Notes under the pieces: generated by a model
What the model saw: the letters and a program-made list of their open reading frames with translations, nothing else
Told to the model about the DNA's origin: nothing
Database searches by the model: none
Assembly: GCF_023221775.1 (NCBI RefSeq)
Contig: NZ_JAKUDS010000005.1
Coordinates: 1-64,000 of the forward strand
Length of the DNA: 64,000 nucleotides
Direction: 5' to 3'
Source of the DNA: Enterococcus cecorum
GTDB taxonomy: Bacteria > Bacillota > Bacilli > Lactobacillales > Enterococcaceae
In this document: piece by piece, positions 51,947-63,883 of the stretch
Layout of the letters: every line of letters begins with the position of its first letter
How positions within the stretch are numbered: position 1 is the first letter of the stretch
Position numbers and translations under genes: made by a program

Positions 51947-54900
51947 TTGGCTGGACACGTAGTAAAATACGGAAAGCACCGCGAACGTAGAAGTTTCGCA
52001 CGTATCAGTGAAGTATTGGAATTACCGAATTTGATTGAGATTCAAACAGATTCTTATCAATGGTTCTTAGATGAAGGACTAAGAGAAATGTTTGAAGATA
52101 TTTTACCGATTGAAGATTTCAACGGCAATTTATCTCTAGAATTCGTAGATTATGAGTTGAAGACACCTAAGTATGATGTAGATGAAGCACGTGCACACGA
52201 TGCAAACTATTCTGCACCATTACATGTAACATTACGTTTGACAAATAGAGAAACTGGCGAAATCAAGTCACAAGAAGTATTCTTTGGCGATTTCCCATTA
52301 ATGACTGAACAAGGAACCTTTATCATCAACGGGGCAGAACGTGTTATCGTTTCACAATTAGTCCGTTCTCCTGGTGTTTACTTCCATGGGAAAGTAGATA
52401 AGAATGGTAAAGAAGGTTTCGGTTCTACTGTTATTCCTAACCGTGGCGCATGGTTAGAAATGGAAACAGATAGCAAGGATATTTCTTATGTACGTATTGA
52501 CCGTACCCGTAAGATTCCATTGACAGTGTTAGTTCGTGCGTTAGGTTTTGGTTCAGATGATACAATCTTTGAAATTTTCGGAGATAGCGAATCATTACGT
52601 AACACCATCGAAAAAGACTTACACAAAAATGCGAGTGATTCACGTACAGAAGAAGGCTTGAAAGATATTTACGAGCGTCTACGTCCAGGCGAACCTAAGA
52701 CTGCCGATAGCTCAAGAAATCTTTTAAATGCGCGTTTCTTTGATCCAAAACGTTATGACCTTGCTGCAGTAGGTCGCTACAAAGTGAATAAGAAATTAGA
52801 CTTAAAAACACGTCTATTAAACTTAACTTTGGCTGAAACTTTAGTAGATCCTGAAACCGGTGAAATTTTAGTTGAAAAAGGCACAGTCTTAACACACCAA
52901 GTCATCGACAGCATTGCCGAACAATTAGAAAACGGCTTAAACAGCGTGACTTACTATCCTTCAGAAGATGGTGTGGTTACTGAGCCAATGACTGTTCAAG
53001 TGATTAAAGTCTTTTCACCAAAAGATCCAGAACGTGAAATTAATATCATTGGCAATGGCTACTTACCAAGCGATGTGCGCACGATTCGTCCTGCAGATAT
53101 TATCGCAAGCATGAGTTACTTCCTAAACTTAATGGAAGGTATCGGTAAAGTAGATGATATCGACCACTTAGGAAATCGTCGTATCCGTTCAGTTGGTGAG
53201 TTATTACAAAACCAATTCCGTATTGGTTTAGCGCGTATGGAACGTGTGGTACGTGAACGCATGTCAATTCAAGACACTGAAACATTAACACCACAACAAT
53301 TAATCAATATTCGTCCAGTAGTTGCAAGTATCAAAGAATTCTTTGGTTCTTCTCAATTATCACAATTCATGGACCAAACCAACCCACTAAGTGAGTTAGC
53401 CCACAAACGTCGTCTATCTGCGTTAGGGCCTGGTGGTTTGACGCGTGATCGTGCCGGATATGAAGTTCGTGACGTTCACTACTCTCACTATGGTCGTATG
53501 TGTCCGATTGAAACGCCTGAAGGTCCAAACATCGGGTTGATCAACAGTTTAGCGACTTATGCGAAAGTGAATAAATATGGCTTTATCGAAACACCATATC
53601 GTCGTGTAGACCGCGAAACTGGTCGTGTAACTGATCAAATTGATTATCTAACTGCTGATATCGAAGACCATTATGTTGTGGCCCAAGCAAACAGTAAGTT
53701 AAACGAAGATGGTACGTTTGCTGAACCTGTTGTTATGGCGCGTGCAACAAGTGAAAATATCGAAGTTGCTGTTGAAAAAGTAGACTACATGGACGTATCT
53801 CCTAAACAAGTAGTTGCCGTGGCGACTGCATGTATCCCATTCTTAGAAAACGATGACTCTAACCGTGCCTTGATGGGGGCCAACATGCAACGTCAAGCAG
53901 TGCCTTTGATTAATCCTAAAGCACCATGGGTTGGTACTGGTATGGAATACAAATCAGCACATGACTCTGGGGCAGCTTTATTATGTAAACACGATGGTAT
54001 CGTTGAATACGTGGATGCAAGTGAAATTCGCGTTCGCCGTGAAGATGGTACCTTAGATAAATATAAAGTAACGAAATTCCGTCGTTCAAACTCAGGAACA
54101 AGTTACAACCAACGTCCATTAGTTCAATTGCATGATCGTGTAGAAAAAGGCGATATTTTAGCAGACGGTCCATCCATGGAAGGTGGAGAATTAGCTTTAG
54201 GTCAAAACGTCTTAGTTGCTTTCATGACATGGGAAGGTTACAACTATGAAGATGCGGTTATCATGAGCCGTCGTTTAGTAAAAGATGATGTCTATACTTC
54301 TGTGCATATTGAAGAATACGAATCAGAAGCGCGTGATACCAAATTAGGACCTGAAGAAATCACTCGCGAAATTCCAAACGTGGGTGAAGATGCCTTGAAG
54401 AACCTTGATGAAATGGGTATTATCCGCATCGGGGCAGAAGTAAAAGACGGGGACTTATTAGTAGGTAAAGTGACACCAAAAGGAGTGACTGAATTATCTG
54501 CAGAAGAACGTCTATTACATGCAATCTTCGGTGAAAAAGCGCGTGAAGTTCGTGATACTTCTCTTCGTGTTCCTCATGGCGGTGGCGGTATTGTCCACGA
54601 TGTGAAGATCTTTACACGTGAAGCTGGCGATGAATTATCACCAGGCGTAAATATGTTAGTACGTGTTTATATTGTTCAAAAACGTAAAATCCATGAAGGG
54701 GATAAAATGGCCGGTCGTCACGGTAATAAAGGGGTTGTTTCCCGTATTATGCCGGAAGAAGATATGCCATTCTTACCAGACGGAACACCAGTGGATATCA
54801 TGTTGAATCCATTAGGGGTGCCATCACGTATGAACATCGGACAAGTATTAGAATTACACTTAGGTATGGCTGCGCGTGCCCTTGGTATCCATGTTGCAAC

Positions 54901-55549
54901 ACCTGTATTTGATGGTGCGAGCGATGAAGATGTATGGGCAACGGTTCGTGAAGCTGGTTTAGCCAAAGATGCGAAAACCATCCTTTACGACGGACGTACA
55001 GGTGAACCATTCGATGGCCGTATTTCTGTCGGTGTCATGTATATGATTAAATTAGCCCACATGGTTGATGACAAACTACATGCCCGTTCAATTGGACCAT
55101 ACTCATTAGTTACCCAACAACCACTTGGAGGTAAAGCTCAATTTGGTGGACAACGTTTCGGGGAAATGGAAGTATGGGCACTGGAAGCTTACGGTGCTGC
55201 TTATACCTTGCAAGAAATCTTAACTTACAAGTCAGATGATGTTGTTGGACGTGTGAAAACTTACGAAGCCATCGTGAAAGGTGAACCAATTCCAAAACCA
55301 GGTGTGCCAGAATCATTCCGCGTATTAGTCAAAGAATTACAATCTCTTGGTTTAGATATGCGCGTATTAGACATTGACAATCAAGAAATTGAATTACGTG
55401 ACATGGATGATGACGATGATTTAATTACCGTTGATGCTTTAACAAAATATGCTGAAAAACAAAAAGCCCAACAAGAAGCACAACGCAAAGCTGAAGAAGA
55501 AGCTTTAGCCGCTAGTCAAGCCGAAGAAGAGGACAATGACGAAGCCTAA
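51947..55549 (+). CDS. rpoB: RNA polymerase beta subunit
   Basis: The 1200-residue beta subunit starts at TTG 51947 ([19 protein letters not shown]), with AAGGGGTG 8 nt upstream; the GTG at 51938 is that ribosome site. The rifampicin region [27 protein letters not shown] carries the wild-type Gln, Asp, His and Ser residues, so no classical resistance change is present. It ends with an acidic tail (EEEDNDEA), as in other enterococci. rpoC follows after 116 bp on the same transcript. Confidence 0.98.
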   Translation: MAGHVVKYGKHRERRSFARISEVLELPNLIEIQTDSYQWFLDEGLREMFEDILPIEDFNGNLSLEFVDYELKTPKYDVDEARAHDANYSAPLHVTLRLTNRETGEIKSQEVFFGDFPLMTEQGTFIINGAERVIVSQLVRSPGVYFHGKVDKNGKEGFGSTVIPNRGAWLEMETDSKDISYVRIDRTRKIPLTVLVRALGFGSDDTIFEIFGDSESLRNTIEKDLHKNASDSRTEEGLKDIYERLRPGEPKTADSSRNLLNARFFDPKRYDLAAVGRYKVNKKLDLKTRLLNLTLAETLVDPETGEILVEKGTVLTHQVIDSIAEQLENGLNSVTYYPSEDGVVTEPMTVQVIKVFSPKDPEREINIIGNGYLPSDVRTIRPADIIASMSYFLNLMEGIGKVDDIDHLGNRRIRSVGELLQNQFRIGLARMERVVRERMSIQDTETLTPQQLINIRPVVASIKEFFGSSQLSQFMDQTNPLSELAHKRRLSALGPGGLTRDRAGYEVRDVHYSHYGRMCPIETPEGPNIGLINSLATYAKVNKYGFIETPYRRVDRETGRVTDQIDYLTADIEDHYVVAQANSKLNEDGTFAEPVVMARATSENIEVAVEKVDYMDVSPKQVVAVATACIPFLENDDSNRALMGANMQRQAVPLINPKAPWVGTGMEYKSAHDSGAALLCKHDGIVEYVDASEIRVRREDGTLDKYKVTKFRRSNSGTSYNQRPLVQLHDRVEKGDILADGPSMEGGELALGQNVLVAFMTWEGYNYEDAVIMSRRLVKDDVYTSVHIEEYESEARDTKLGPEEITREIPNVGEDALKNLDEMGIIRIGAEVKDGDLLVGKVTPKGVTELSAEERLLHAIFGEKAREVRDTSLRVPHGGGGIVHDVKIFTREAGDELSPGVNMLVRVYIVQKRKIHEGDKMAGRHGNKGVVSRIMPEEDMPFLPDGTPVDIMLNPLGVPSRMNIGQVLELHLGMAARALGIHVATPVFDGASDEDVWATVREAGLAKDAKTILYDGRTGEPFDGRISVGVMYMIKLAHMVDDKLHARSIGPYSLVTQQPLGGKAQFGGQRFGEMEVWALEAYGAAYTLQEILTYKSDDVVGRVKTYEAIVKGEPIPKPGVPESFRVLVKELQSLGLDMRVLDIDNQEIELRDMDDDDDLITVDALTKYAEKQKAQQEAQRKAEEEALAASQAEEEDNDEA

Positions 55550-55665
55550 AATCGTGCTTGTCAAAAGTATAAATGAATGATAAGTAGTGGCAGAAAGGAT
55601 GATTTTCTGCCCGCTTATCTTGCTGTATAAAATCGAGTGAAAAAAGGAAATGGAGGGAACCCCTT

Positions 55666-58600
55666 TTGATCGATGTAAATAATTTCGAAAGTATGCAAAT
55701 AGGTTTGGCTTCTCCCGAGAAAATCAGAAGCTGGTCTTTTGGTGAAGTAAAAAAACCAGAAACCATTAACTATCGTACCTTAAAGCCTGAACGCGAAGGC
55801 TTGTTTGATGAACGTATTTTCGGTCCTACAAAAGACTGGGAATGTGCTTGTGGTAAATATAAGAGAATCCGCTACAAAGGGATTACTTGTGACCGTTGTG
55901 GGGTAGAAGTAACTCGTTCTAAAGTGCGCCGTGAACGTATGGGCCACATCGAATTAGCTGCTCCTGTATCACATATTTGGTACTTCAAAGGGATTCCATC
56001 ACGTATGGGATTAGTCCTAGATATGAGCCCTCGTGCATTAGAAGAAATCATCTATTTTGCTTCTTATGTCGTAATCGATCCAGGTAACACAAGCTTAGAG
56101 AAAAAACAATTATTAACAGAACGTGAATACCGTGAAAAACGTGAACAATACGGCCAAGAATTTACGGCTGCGATGGGTGCTGAAGCGGTGAAACAATTAT
56201 TAGAAGGTGTCGATTTAGAAGCAGAAGTTGCTGAATTAAAAGAAGAATTAAAAACAGCTTCTGGTCAAAAACGTACACGCGCGATCCGTCGTTTGGATAT
56301 TTTAGAAGCATTCCGTTCTTCTGGAAATAAACCAAGCTGGATGGTGATGGATGTTATTCCAGTTATCCCACCTGATTTACGTCCAATGGTTCAATTAGAA
56401 GGTGGACGTTTTGCGACTTCTGACTTGAATGACTTATATCGTCGTGTGATTAACCGTAATAATCGTTTGAAACGTTTATTAGACTTAAATGCACCAAGTA
56501 TCATCGTTCAAAACGAAAAACGTATGTTACAAGAAGCGGTGGATGCCTTAATTGACAATGGTCGTCGTGGTCGTCCAGTAACAGGTCCAGGTAACCGTCC
56601 ATTGAAATCTCTATCACACATGTTGAAAGGGAAACAAGGTCGCTTCCGTCAAAACTTATTAGGTAAACGTGTGGACTACTCAGGACGTTCAGTTATCGTA
56701 GTTGGACCATTCTTGAAGATGTATCAATGTGGTTTACCAAAAGAAATGGCGATTGAATTATTCAAACCATTCGTCATGCATGAATTAGTGAAACGCGAAT
56801 TAGCTTCAAATATTAAAAATGCTAAACGTAAAATCGAACGTCAAGAAGATGACGTTTGGGATGTATTGGAAGATGTAATTAAAGAACACCCAGTACTACT
56901 TAACCGCGCACCTACCTTGCACCGTCTAGGTATCCAAGCTTTTGAACCAGTCTTAGTGGAAGGCCGTGCGATTCGTTTGCACCCATTAGTATGTGAAGCT
57001 TACAATGCGGACTTTGACGGGGACCAAATGGCGGTTCACGTACCATTGAATGAAGAAGCTCAAGCCGAAGCAAGAATGTTGATGTTAGCGGCTCAAAACA
57101 TCTTGAACCCTAAAGATGGTAAACCAGTCGTAACTCCTTCTCAAGATATGGTCTTAGGTAACTATTACTTAACCATGGAAGAAGCTGGTCGTGAAGGTGA
57201 AGGCATGATCTTCCGCGATATGGACGAAGCGGTAACTGCATGGCGCAATGGCTATGTACACTTACATTCTCGTATCGCTGTGAATCCAAATGCCTTAGGG
57301 GACAAACCATTTACTGAAGAACAAAAATCTAAGTTAATGGTAACGACTGTTGGTAAGATTATCTTCAACTCAATCATGCCACAAGAATTCCCTTACTTAA
57401 ACGAACCAAGTAGCTTTAACTTAACCGTCCAAACACCGGATAAATATTTTGTTGCACCTGGTACGGATATTAAAGCGTTAATTGCTGGTCAAGAATTAGT
57501 TGCTCCATTCAAGAAGAAAGACTTAGGAAATATTATCGCTGAAGTCTTCAAACGTTTCAAAGTCACTGAAACTTCTCACATGCTAGATAGAATGAAAGAC
57601 TTAGGTTACAAACATTCTACTTTAGCGGGTATTACTGTAGGGATTGCCGATATCATGGTCTTACACGAAAAACATGATATTATCGAAAATGCCCACAAAC
57701 AAGTTGACAATATTACGCGTACTTTCCGTCGTGGTTTAATTACGGATGACGAAAGATATGAACGTGTTATCGGTGTTTGGAATGATGCCAAAGACCAAAT
57801 TCAAAAGAAACTGATGGAAGGTTTGGAGTCTAAAAACCCAATCTTCATGATGTCAGATTCTGGAGCTCGTGGTAACATCTCTAACTTTACACAGCTTGCC
57901 GGAATGCGTGGTTTGATGGCCGCTCCAAATGGTCGAATCATGGAATTGCCAATCATCTCTAACTTCCGTGAAGGACTATCTGTCTTGGAAATGTTCATCT
58001 CTACTCACGGGGCTCGTAAAGGAATGACCGATACTGCCTTGAAGACTGCCGACTCAGGTTACTTAACTCGTCGTTTGGTTGACGTGGCACAAGATGTCAT
58101 TATTCGTGAAGATGATTGTGGTACTGACCGCGGTTTAGTTATCCGTGCGATTAAAGAAGGTAACGAAAACATCGAATCTCTTGAAGAACGCATGATTGGT
58201 CGTTATACTCGTAAATCTGTGATCAATCCAAATACTGGTGAAGTAATCATTGGTTCAAATGAATTGATTACCGAAGATATTGCCAAACAAATTGTGGATG
58301 CAGGTATTGAAGAAGTAACGATTCGTTCAGTATTTACATGTAATACACGTCACGGGGTATGTAAACACTGTTATGGACGCAACTTGGCTACTGGTAGTGA
58401 AGTTGAAGTCGGTGAAGCAGTCGGTACAATCGCTGCGCAATCAATCGGTGAACCTGGTACTCAGTTAACCATGCGTACTTTCCATACCGGTGGGGTTGCC
58501 GGAGATGATATCACTCAAGGTCTTCCTCGTGTCCAAGAAATTTTTGAAGCACGTAATCCTAAAGGGCAAGCCGTGATCACTGAAGTAACTGGTGAAGTCA

Positions 58601-59322
58601 TTGAGATTAACGAAGAAGCTTCAACTCGTACCAAAGAAGTGACGATTAAAGGTAAAACCGATACTCGTACTTATACTGTACCATTTACTGCGCGTATGAA
58701 AGTGGCTCAAGGCGACATCGTACACCGTGGTCAACCATTAACAGAAGGTTCAATTGATCCTAAACAATTACTTCAAGTTCGCGATGTATTATCTGTTGAA
58801 ACTTACCTATTGCGCGAAGTACAACGTGTATACCGTATGCAAGGGGTAGAAATCGGGGATAAACACATCGAAGTAATGGTTCGTCAAATGTTACGTAAAG
58901 TTCGTGTAATGGATCCAGGTGACACAAACATCTTACCAGGTACTTTAATGGATATTGCTGACTTTAAAGACCAAAACTACGAAACAATCGTAAACGGTGG
59001 TGTGCCAGCAACTTCTCGTCCAGTATTGCTAGGTATTACGAAAGCATCCTTGGAAACAAACAGCTTCTTATCTGCTGCTTCCTTCCAAGAAACAACTCGT
59101 GTGTTAACAGATGCTGCTATCCGTGGTAAGAAAGATCCATTGCTAGGCTTGAAGGAAAATGTTATCATCGGTAAGATTATTCCTGCAGGTACTGGTATGG
59201 CTCGTTACCGCAATATGGAACCAAAAGAAGCAACTTTAACGAGCGAAAACGTGTATAGCATTTCTGATGTAGAAGCACAATTAGCCGCTGAAGATGCTTT
59301 AAACAACAACGATTTACTATAA
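55666..59322 (+). CDS. rpoC: RNA polymerase beta' subunit
   Basis: The 1218-residue beta' subunit starts at TTG 55666 ([19 protein letters not shown]) with GGAGGGA upstream. It has the N-terminal zinc site [19 protein letters not shown] near 60, the catalytic [12 protein letters not shown] near 446, the second zinc region [13 protein letters not shown] near 890 and the trigger-loop/bridge region [18 protein letters not shown] near 925. It is full length for the group. A terminator follows at 59338. Confidence 0.98.
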   Translation: MIDVNNFESMQIGLASPEKIRSWSFGEVKKPETINYRTLKPEREGLFDERIFGPTKDWECACGKYKRIRYKGITCDRCGVEVTRSKVRRERMGHIELAAPVSHIWYFKGIPSRMGLVLDMSPRALEEIIYFASYVVIDPGNTSLEKKQLLTEREYREKREQYGQEFTAAMGAEAVKQLLEGVDLEAEVAELKEELKTASGQKRTRAIRRLDILEAFRSSGNKPSWMVMDVIPVIPPDLRPMVQLEGGRFATSDLNDLYRRVINRNNRLKRLLDLNAPSIIVQNEKRMLQEAVDALIDNGRRGRPVTGPGNRPLKSLSHMLKGKQGRFRQNLLGKRVDYSGRSVIVVGPFLKMYQCGLPKEMAIELFKPFVMHELVKRELASNIKNAKRKIERQEDDVWDVLEDVIKEHPVLLNRAPTLHRLGIQAFEPVLVEGRAIRLHPLVCEAYNADFDGDQMAVHVPLNEEAQAEARMLMLAAQNILNPKDGKPVVTPSQDMVLGNYYLTMEEAGREGEGMIFRDMDEAVTAWRNGYVHLHSRIAVNPNALGDKPFTEEQKSKLMVTTVGKIIFNSIMPQEFPYLNEPSSFNLTVQTPDKYFVAPGTDIKALIAGQELVAPFKKKDLGNIIAEVFKRFKVTETSHMLDRMKDLGYKHSTLAGITVGIADIMVLHEKHDIIENAHKQVDNITRTFRRGLITDDERYERVIGVWNDAKDQIQKKLMEGLESKNPIFMMSDSGARGNISNFTQLAGMRGLMAAPNGRIMELPIISNFREGLSVLEMFISTHGARKGMTDTALKTADSGYLTRRLVDVAQDVIIREDDCGTDRGLVIRAIKEGNENIESLEERMIGRYTRKSVINPNTGEVIIGSNELITEDIAKQIVDAGIEEVTIRSVFTCNTRHGVCKHCYGRNLATGSEVEVGEAVGTIAAQSIGEPGTQLTMRTFHTGGVAGDDITQGLPRVQEIFEARNPKGQAVITEVTGEVIEINEEASTRTKEVTIKGKTDTRTYTVPFTARMKVAQGDIVHRGQPLTEGSIDPKQLLQVRDVLSVETYLLREVQRVYRMQGVEIGDKHIEVMVRQMLRKVRVMDPGDTNILPGTLMDIADFKDQNYETIVNGGVPATSRPVLLGITKASLETNSFLSAASFQETTRVLTDAAIRGKKDPLLGLKENVIIGKIIPAGTGMARYRNMEPKEATLTSENVYSISDVEAQLAAEDALNNNDLL

Positions 59323-59337
59323 TCAATCATAGAACAA

Positions 59338-59366
59338 AAGGCTCAGGAGCAATTCCTGGGCTTTTT
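59338..59366 (+). terminator. Intrinsic terminator of rpoBC
   Basis: AAGGCTCAGGA pairs with TCCTGGGCTTT around GCAAT, followed by TTTTT. Confidence 0.82.
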
Positions 59367-59499
59367 GTGTATCCTGAAAAAGTTGTCTACTTAGAAGATT
59401 CAGTCCTTAGCCTCAGGAATTATAGTAAGTAAACGGTTAAAATGAAACTAGCAAAAGAATTCAGGATGTGAGTCGGGGAATCTAAAGGATGTGGTTTGC

Positions 59500-59601
59500 G
59501 TGGACTCAAATTTTAAAAATCATTTTATTGCTGGGTTGGTTGAAGTGGTGTTGCATGTCATGGTAGAAGGAATCGTCTGGTTGCTGGAAAGTCTAAATTA
59601 A
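59500..59601 (+). CDS. Doubtful 33-residue hydrophobic ORF
   Basis: GTG at 59500 opens a 33-residue frame (DSNFKNHFIAGLVEVVLH...) with one hydrophobic helix. AAAGGATG lies 10-13 nt upstream, and a terminator hairpin follows directly. An overlapping frame from ATG 59489 (25 residues, Trp-rich) is equally possible. The gap 59367-59667 has no other candidate. Confidence 0.25.
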   Translation: MDSNFKNHFIAGLVEVVLHVMVEGIVWLLESLN

Positions 59602-59605
59602 AACA

Positions 59606-59646
59606 AAAAGTCTATCTACCTCATGTTTAAATGTGGGATAGACTTT
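59606..59646. terminator. Bidirectional terminator
   Basis: AAAGTCTATC pairs with GGATAGACTTT; A run on the left, T run on the right. It serves the minus-strand acetyltransferase gene. Confidence 0.75.
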
Positions 59647-59667
59647 TTTGATTTGAGAAATGAATGG

Positions 59668-60201
59668 TTACTCGGTAATAAATTTATAAAAGGTAATATT
59701 CGCTTTTCCGGCTTGTTTGGTATGCTCATAGGTTTTGGTGTCAAGTCCGCCAATTTCAAAGCCACAAGCAAGATAAAAGCGGCAGGCATCTAGATTATTA
59801 TCTTGTGCGATGACCGTTAAGCCTTTATAACCTGCACCTATCGCATATTGATAGGCTGCCTGGATAAGCTGTTTGCCGATTCCTTTGCCACGTAAGGCTC
59901 GCTTTACTTTTAAATCAGCTATATAGCAACAAGGACCAAATCCTGGTGTTAGGATAGCCAAGCCGACACAGGTTTGCTCTTCGTATGCGCCGAGAAAAAT
60001 AGTATCCTTTTTCATTTCCTCATACTGATAGTTTTCATCGGGAAAGGTCATTTCAGTGATTTGATCAGGAGGAAAGTCTATTTCTTCGTGATGCCATCCT
60101 GTTTCATCATAGCGAATCTTCATCTTACCGCTCAGTAAAAACGGCTCATTTGCTATATTGATATCCTGTGCATGGGTTTCATCAATGAATCGAATGTCCA
60201 T
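59668..60201 (-). CDS. GNAT acetyltransferase, streptothricin-acetyltransferase-like
   Basis: The 177-residue protein has the GNAT acetyl-CoA motif VKRALRGKGIGKQLIQAAYQYA near residue 98 and IAQDNNLDACRFYLACGFEIGG near 135. The overall form, with FLGAYEEQTCVGLAIL and CCYIADL before the motif, resembles the SatA-type enzymes that acetylate streptothricin, found in many enterococci and bacilli. Intrinsic resistance is possible but cannot be inferred from sequence alone. GAAGGAT lies upstream of the ATG. Confidence 0.8.
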   Translation of the reverse strand: MDIRFIDETHAQDINIANEPFLLSGKMKIRYDETGWHHEEIDFPPDQITEMTFPDENYQYEEMKKDTIFLGAYEEQTCVGLAILTPGFGPCCYIADLKVKRALRGKGIGKQLIQAAYQYAIGAGYKGLTVIAQDNNLDACRFYLACGFEIGGLDTKTYEHTKQAGKANITFYKFITE

Positions 60202-60357
60202 TTGTATCCTTCTTTCACTTTATTTTCCTTCATTCTAGCATATGGATGACAAAATACAGCAAATTTTAGCAAAAAATCTTTTTTTCGCTTGCTTTAAAGT
60301 TAGGTTTAAGGTGTATGATAGTTTTTGTGCAATATTACATAAAAGGATTGATGAAAC

Positions 60358-62112
60358 ATGATTCTTGAAAAAATTACTGATGCCAAAGATTTAAAACAGT
60401 TAAATCGGGCGCAACTACATACTTTAGTCGATGAAGCGCGCACTGCTTTATTGAACAAAATTAGTCAACATGGTGGTCACAATGGGCCAAATTTAGGTGT
60501 GGTCGAAATGACGGTGGCCTTACATCGTGTATTCAATTCACCGGTGGATAAGTTGGTTTTTGATATTTCACACCAAACGTATATCCACAAGATGTTAACA
60601 GGTCGTGCCCAAGCCTTTTTAGACCCTGCGCATTTTGATGATGTGTCTGGCTATACCAACCCTAAAGAAAGTGAACATGACTTATTCACCGTGGGGCATA
60701 CTTCGACTTCGCTGGCTTTGGCTAATGGGATTGCGGTGGCCCGTGATTTAAAACAAGAAAATTACAATGTTGTGGCACTGATTGGTGATGGCTCATTGTC
60801 TGGTGGATTGGCCTTTGAAGGATTGAATAATATCGCCGAACAAAACAGCAATATCATCGTGATTGTAAACGATAATGACCAATCAATTGCGGATAACTTC
60901 GGTGGGTTATATCGTAATTTAAAAGCTTTGCGCGAATCAAATGGTCAAGCGAAAGATAATTTCTTTCAATCACTAGGCTTTGAATATCACTATTTAGACG
61001 AAGGAAATGATTTAGATGCTTTAATCGACTTGTTTGAATCGGTTAAAGATGTGGACCACCCTGTATTGTTACATGTGCATACGGTGAAGGGAAAAGGCTT
61101 CAAGTTCGCGGAAGAAAATCGTGAAAAATTCCATGCAGGAGGCCCTTTCAGTCTTGAAACCGGTGAATATGTCAAACGTGGCACTGGGGCGAAAACATAC
61201 AGCAATCTCACCACAGAATTCTTGTGGGATAAAATGCAAAAGGATAAAACAGTGGTCGCAGTGAACGCAGGTACTCCGATGATGCTATTCACTCCTGAAC
61301 AACGCAAACAATTAGGCAAACAATTTATTGATGTTGGTATTGCCGAACAACAAGCAGCGACCATGACGGCAGGCTTGGCTAAAAATGGGGCTAAACCAGT
61401 CTGGGTGGTCAATTCAACCTTTATGCAAAGAAGCTATGACCAAGTATCTCATGACTTATCCTTAAATGATTTACCAGGAACGATTTTGGTTTATAATGCT
61501 TCCGTGAATGGCATGAATGATGAAAGCCACCTAGGGATTTTTGATATTCCATTTTTAAGTCATATTCCAAACCTAGTCTATCTTGCACCAACGAATCAAG
61601 AAGAATATTTGGCGATGCTAGACTGGTCCTTGGAACAAACCCTTCATCCAGTAGCTATTCGTGTGCCAGTAGGTCCATTACGTAGCACAGGAAAAACAGA
61701 TACGACCGATTACAATCAACTTTATCAAAATGAAGTCGTTCAAGCAGGTAGTAAAGTTGCTGTAATCGGTGTCGGTAATTTCTTTGGTTTAGCCGAAGAA
61801 GTCATCGCCGCACTAGCTAAGGAAAATATCCAAGCAACCTTGATTAATCCTAAATTTATCTCTGGTGTGGATGAAAAATTATTAACGGAATTAACCAATA
61901 ATCATCAACTAGTGGTGACGTTAGAAGATGGCATTACCGATGGCGGCTATGGTCAAACAGTCGCAAGTTTCTTAGGCAATACCGATGTGAAGGTGCAAAA
62001 TTATGGTTTAGATAAAGCTTTCCATGACCGTTATGTAGCCAGTGAACTATTAGCTGAAAATGGCATCACGGTGGAAAATATTATGAAAAATATTTTAGCA
62101 GTGGTCAAATAA
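60358..62112 (+). CDS. DXS-like thiamine-diphosphate enzyme
   Basis: The 584-residue protein has the DXS fold: SHQTYIHKMLTGR near 71, GHTSTS at 113-118, the ThDP motif GDGSLSGGLAFEGLNN at 143-158 and catalytic Glu 330 in VGIAEQ. True DXS has a DRAG motif and a YLR segment whose arginines bind the phosphate of glyceraldehyde-3-phosphate; here these read NASV (380-383) and FLS (399-401). The His of AEQHA is Gln. Enterococci make isoprenoids by the mevalonate pathway, and no MEP genes are near. I therefore call it DXS-like with an unknown, perhaps non-phosphorylated, substrate. Confidence 0.85.
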   Translation: MILEKITDAKDLKQLNRAQLHTLVDEARTALLNKISQHGGHNGPNLGVVEMTVALHRVFNSPVDKLVFDISHQTYIHKMLTGRAQAFLDPAHFDDVSGYTNPKESEHDLFTVGHTSTSLALANGIAVARDLKQENYNVVALIGDGSLSGGLAFEGLNNIAEQNSNIIVIVNDNDQSIADNFGGLYRNLKALRESNGQAKDNFFQSLGFEYHYLDEGNDLDALIDLFESVKDVDHPVLLHVHTVKGKGFKFAEENREKFHAGGPFSLETGEYVKRGTGAKTYSNLTTEFLWDKMQKDKTVVAVNAGTPMMLFTPEQRKQLGKQFIDVGIAEQQAATMTAGLAKNGAKPVWVVNSTFMQRSYDQVSHDLSLNDLPGTILVYNASVNGMNDESHLGIFDIPFLSHIPNLVYLAPTNQEEYLAMLDWSLEQTLHPVAIRVPVGPLRSTGKTDTTDYNQLYQNEVVQAGSKVAVIGVGNFFGLAEEVIAALAKENIQATLINPKFISGVDEKLLTELTNNHQLVVTLEDGITDGGYGQTVASFLGNTDVKVQNYGLDKAFHDRYVASELLAENGITVENIMKNILAVVK

Positions 62113-62120
62113 TTGATGAC

Positions 62121-62154
62121 AAAAGAAGGGTGGATGAGCTGCCCTTCTTTTTGT
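62121..62154 (+). terminator. Intrinsic terminator after the DXS-like gene
   Basis: AAAGAAGGG pairs with CCCTTCTTT, loop TGGATGAGCTG, followed by T residues. Confidence 0.82.
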
Positions 62155-62247
62155 TTGGCTTAAAGAAATTTCCTTGCAAAACGTTGGTATTTTCTTTATC
62201 ATAAGTTTAGCAACAAAAGTTAGATAATTTAATGGAAAGATTTGAAA

Positions 62248-63258
62248 ATGAAAAAAGTATTGAGTATTATCGTCCCTAGTTATAATTCCCAGGATTATTT
62301 AAAGCGCTGTGTGGAATCTTTGCTTATTGGGGGCAGTCGGGTTGAAATTTTAATCGTCAATGATGGGTCAAAAGATAACACCGGCAAGATTGCGGAGGGC
62401 TATCAAGCGCAATACCCAGAGATTGTGCGAGCGATTCATCAGGAAAACGGTGGGCATGGCGAGGCAGTCAATACGGGCATCAAGCATGCGAAAGGTGAGT
62501 ATGTGAAAGTCGTGGATAGCGATGACTGGGTAGATCCGGATGCTTATGAAAAGATTTTAGACTGTTTAGCTAGTTTTGCTGAGCCGATAGATTTATTGAT
62601 TAGTAATTACGTCTATGAGAAACAAGGGGCCAAACGCAAGAAAGTCATCGAATATACGTCCTTTTTACCAACGAATCAAGTATTTAGCTGGGAGGCGACC
62701 AAGCGTTTTCCAGTAGGTAAGTATTTATTGATGCATTCGGTAATCTATCGTCGGCAATTATTGTTATCGCAGCATTTAGTCTTACCTAAGCATACTTTTT
62801 ATGTAGATAATTTGTATGTTTTTGAGCCACTACCCGCTGTGAAGAGGATGTATTATTTAGATGTTGATTTTTATCGCTATTATATTGGGCGTGAGGATCA
62901 GTCTGTCAATGAGCAAGTGATGATCAAGCGTATTGACCAACAACTGTATATTAATCGCCGGATGATTGCCTTTTTGGCGCAACATCCAACGCCGGATAAG
63001 AATTTGCAAGCCTATATGTTTAAGTATGCTGAGATTATTACGATGATTTCGTCAGTATTATTGATTAAAGAAGGCAGTCAAGAAAGTTTGGCTAAGAAAC
63101 GTGAATTATGGCAATATATCCGTCAGCAAGATGTGAAGCTTTATCGCAAGTTGCGCCGTGGCTTCTTTGGTTTTGGCGTGCATTTACCAGGTAAGTCTGG
63201 CCGCATGATTGTGATCGGTTTTTATCGCTTAGTGCATAAATTATACGGTTTTAATTAA
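62248..63258 (+). CDS. Family 2 glycosyltransferase
   Basis: The 336-residue protein has a GT-A domain: SIIVPSYNSQDYLKRCVESL at residues 6-25, VNDGSKDNTG near 38, KVVDSDDWVDPDAY (DxD metal site) near 88, and an acceptor region to about 230. The C-terminal part is helical without clear membrane spans. It probably adds a sugar to a wall polymer or lipid-linked glycan; donor and acceptor are unknown. The ATG at 62248 lies 8 nt after GGAAAG. Monocistronic. Confidence 0.87.
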   Translation: MKKVLSIIVPSYNSQDYLKRCVESLLIGGSRVEILIVNDGSKDNTGKIAEGYQAQYPEIVRAIHQENGGHGEAVNTGIKHAKGEYVKVVDSDDWVDPDAYEKILDCLASFAEPIDLLISNYVYEKQGAKRKKVIEYTSFLPTNQVFSWEATKRFPVGKYLLMHSVIYRRQLLLSQHLVLPKHTFYVDNLYVFEPLPAVKRMYYLDVDFYRYYIGREDQSVNEQVMIKRIDQQLYINRRMIAFLAQHPTPDKNLQAYMFKYAEIITMISSVLLIKEGSQESLAKKRELWQYIRQQDVKLYRKLRRGFFGFGVHLPGKSGRMIVIGFYRLVHKLYGFN

Positions 63259-63264
63259 CAAGGG

Positions 63265-63297
63265 GGCATCTGTCTAAACTAGGCAGGTGTCTTTTTT
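63265..63297 (+). terminator. Intrinsic terminator after the glycosyltransferase
   Basis: GGCATCTG pairs with CAGGTGTC (G-T pairs included), followed by six T. Confidence 0.75.
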
Positions 63298-63397
63298 GCC
63301 ATAGTATCGTCTTTGAGATTTTGTTAAAATAAATACATAAAATCTTGTAATGTTTTTGAGTTTCAAACGTCTCTTAAGTGAAAGGAGGGCGATGACG

Positions 63398-63883
63398 ATG
63401 GATCGAAAAATAGTTGAAGAAAGTTATCTTGTGTTTTCGCCCTCTTTGTATTTGTATGCGCTGTCACTGACGAAAGATAAAAGAAAAGCAGAACAGTTAG
63501 TTAGTGAGGCCTATTATAAGCTACTTTGTCAAACGCATGCCCCTGATCAGTTGAAGTTTTGGTTATTACGTGTAGTTAAGACAAGTTTTATCGATCAATA
63601 TCGGAAAAAACAATATCGACAGTCAGTAGATTTAGCGACCCAGCAGATTACTTTTACGGAAAGCTTCGAAGCACAAATCTTGCAAAAAGAACGAAATCGA
63701 CAATTGTATTTCGCTATCTTATCCTTGCCGATGCCTTATCAAGAGTTGATATTGTTGTTTTATTTTGCGGATTGTTCTACGGCTGAGTTAGCCCAGTATT
63801 TTCAATTGACCGTCAATCAGGTGCGTGTTTACTTACATCGTGCACGCAAAAAATTAAAAGAGGTGTTACAAGATGAGTACTAA
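63398..63883 (+). CDS. ECF-type RNA polymerase sigma factor
   Basis: The 161-residue protein has sigma region 2 (SPSLYLYALSLTKDKRKAEQLVSEAYYKL, then LKFWLLRVVKTSFIDQYRKKQY near residues 14-70) and region 4 (LPMPYQELILLFYFADCSTAELAQYFQLTVNQVRVYLHRARKKLKE, about 110-155), with no region 3, which makes it ECF. The ATG at 63398 is 9 nt after AGGAGG; earlier in-frame starts are too close or upstream. It overlaps the next gene by 11 bp, the usual sigma/anti-sigma arrangement. The stress it answers is not evident. Confidence 0.87.
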   Translation: MDRKIVEESYLVFSPSLYLYALSLTKDKRKAEQLVSEAYYKLLCQTHAPDQLKFWLLRVVKTSFIDQYRKKQYRQSVDLATQQITFTESFEAQILQKERNRQLYFAILSLPMPYQELILLFYFADCSTAELAQYFQLTVNQVRVYLHRARKKLKEVLQDEY

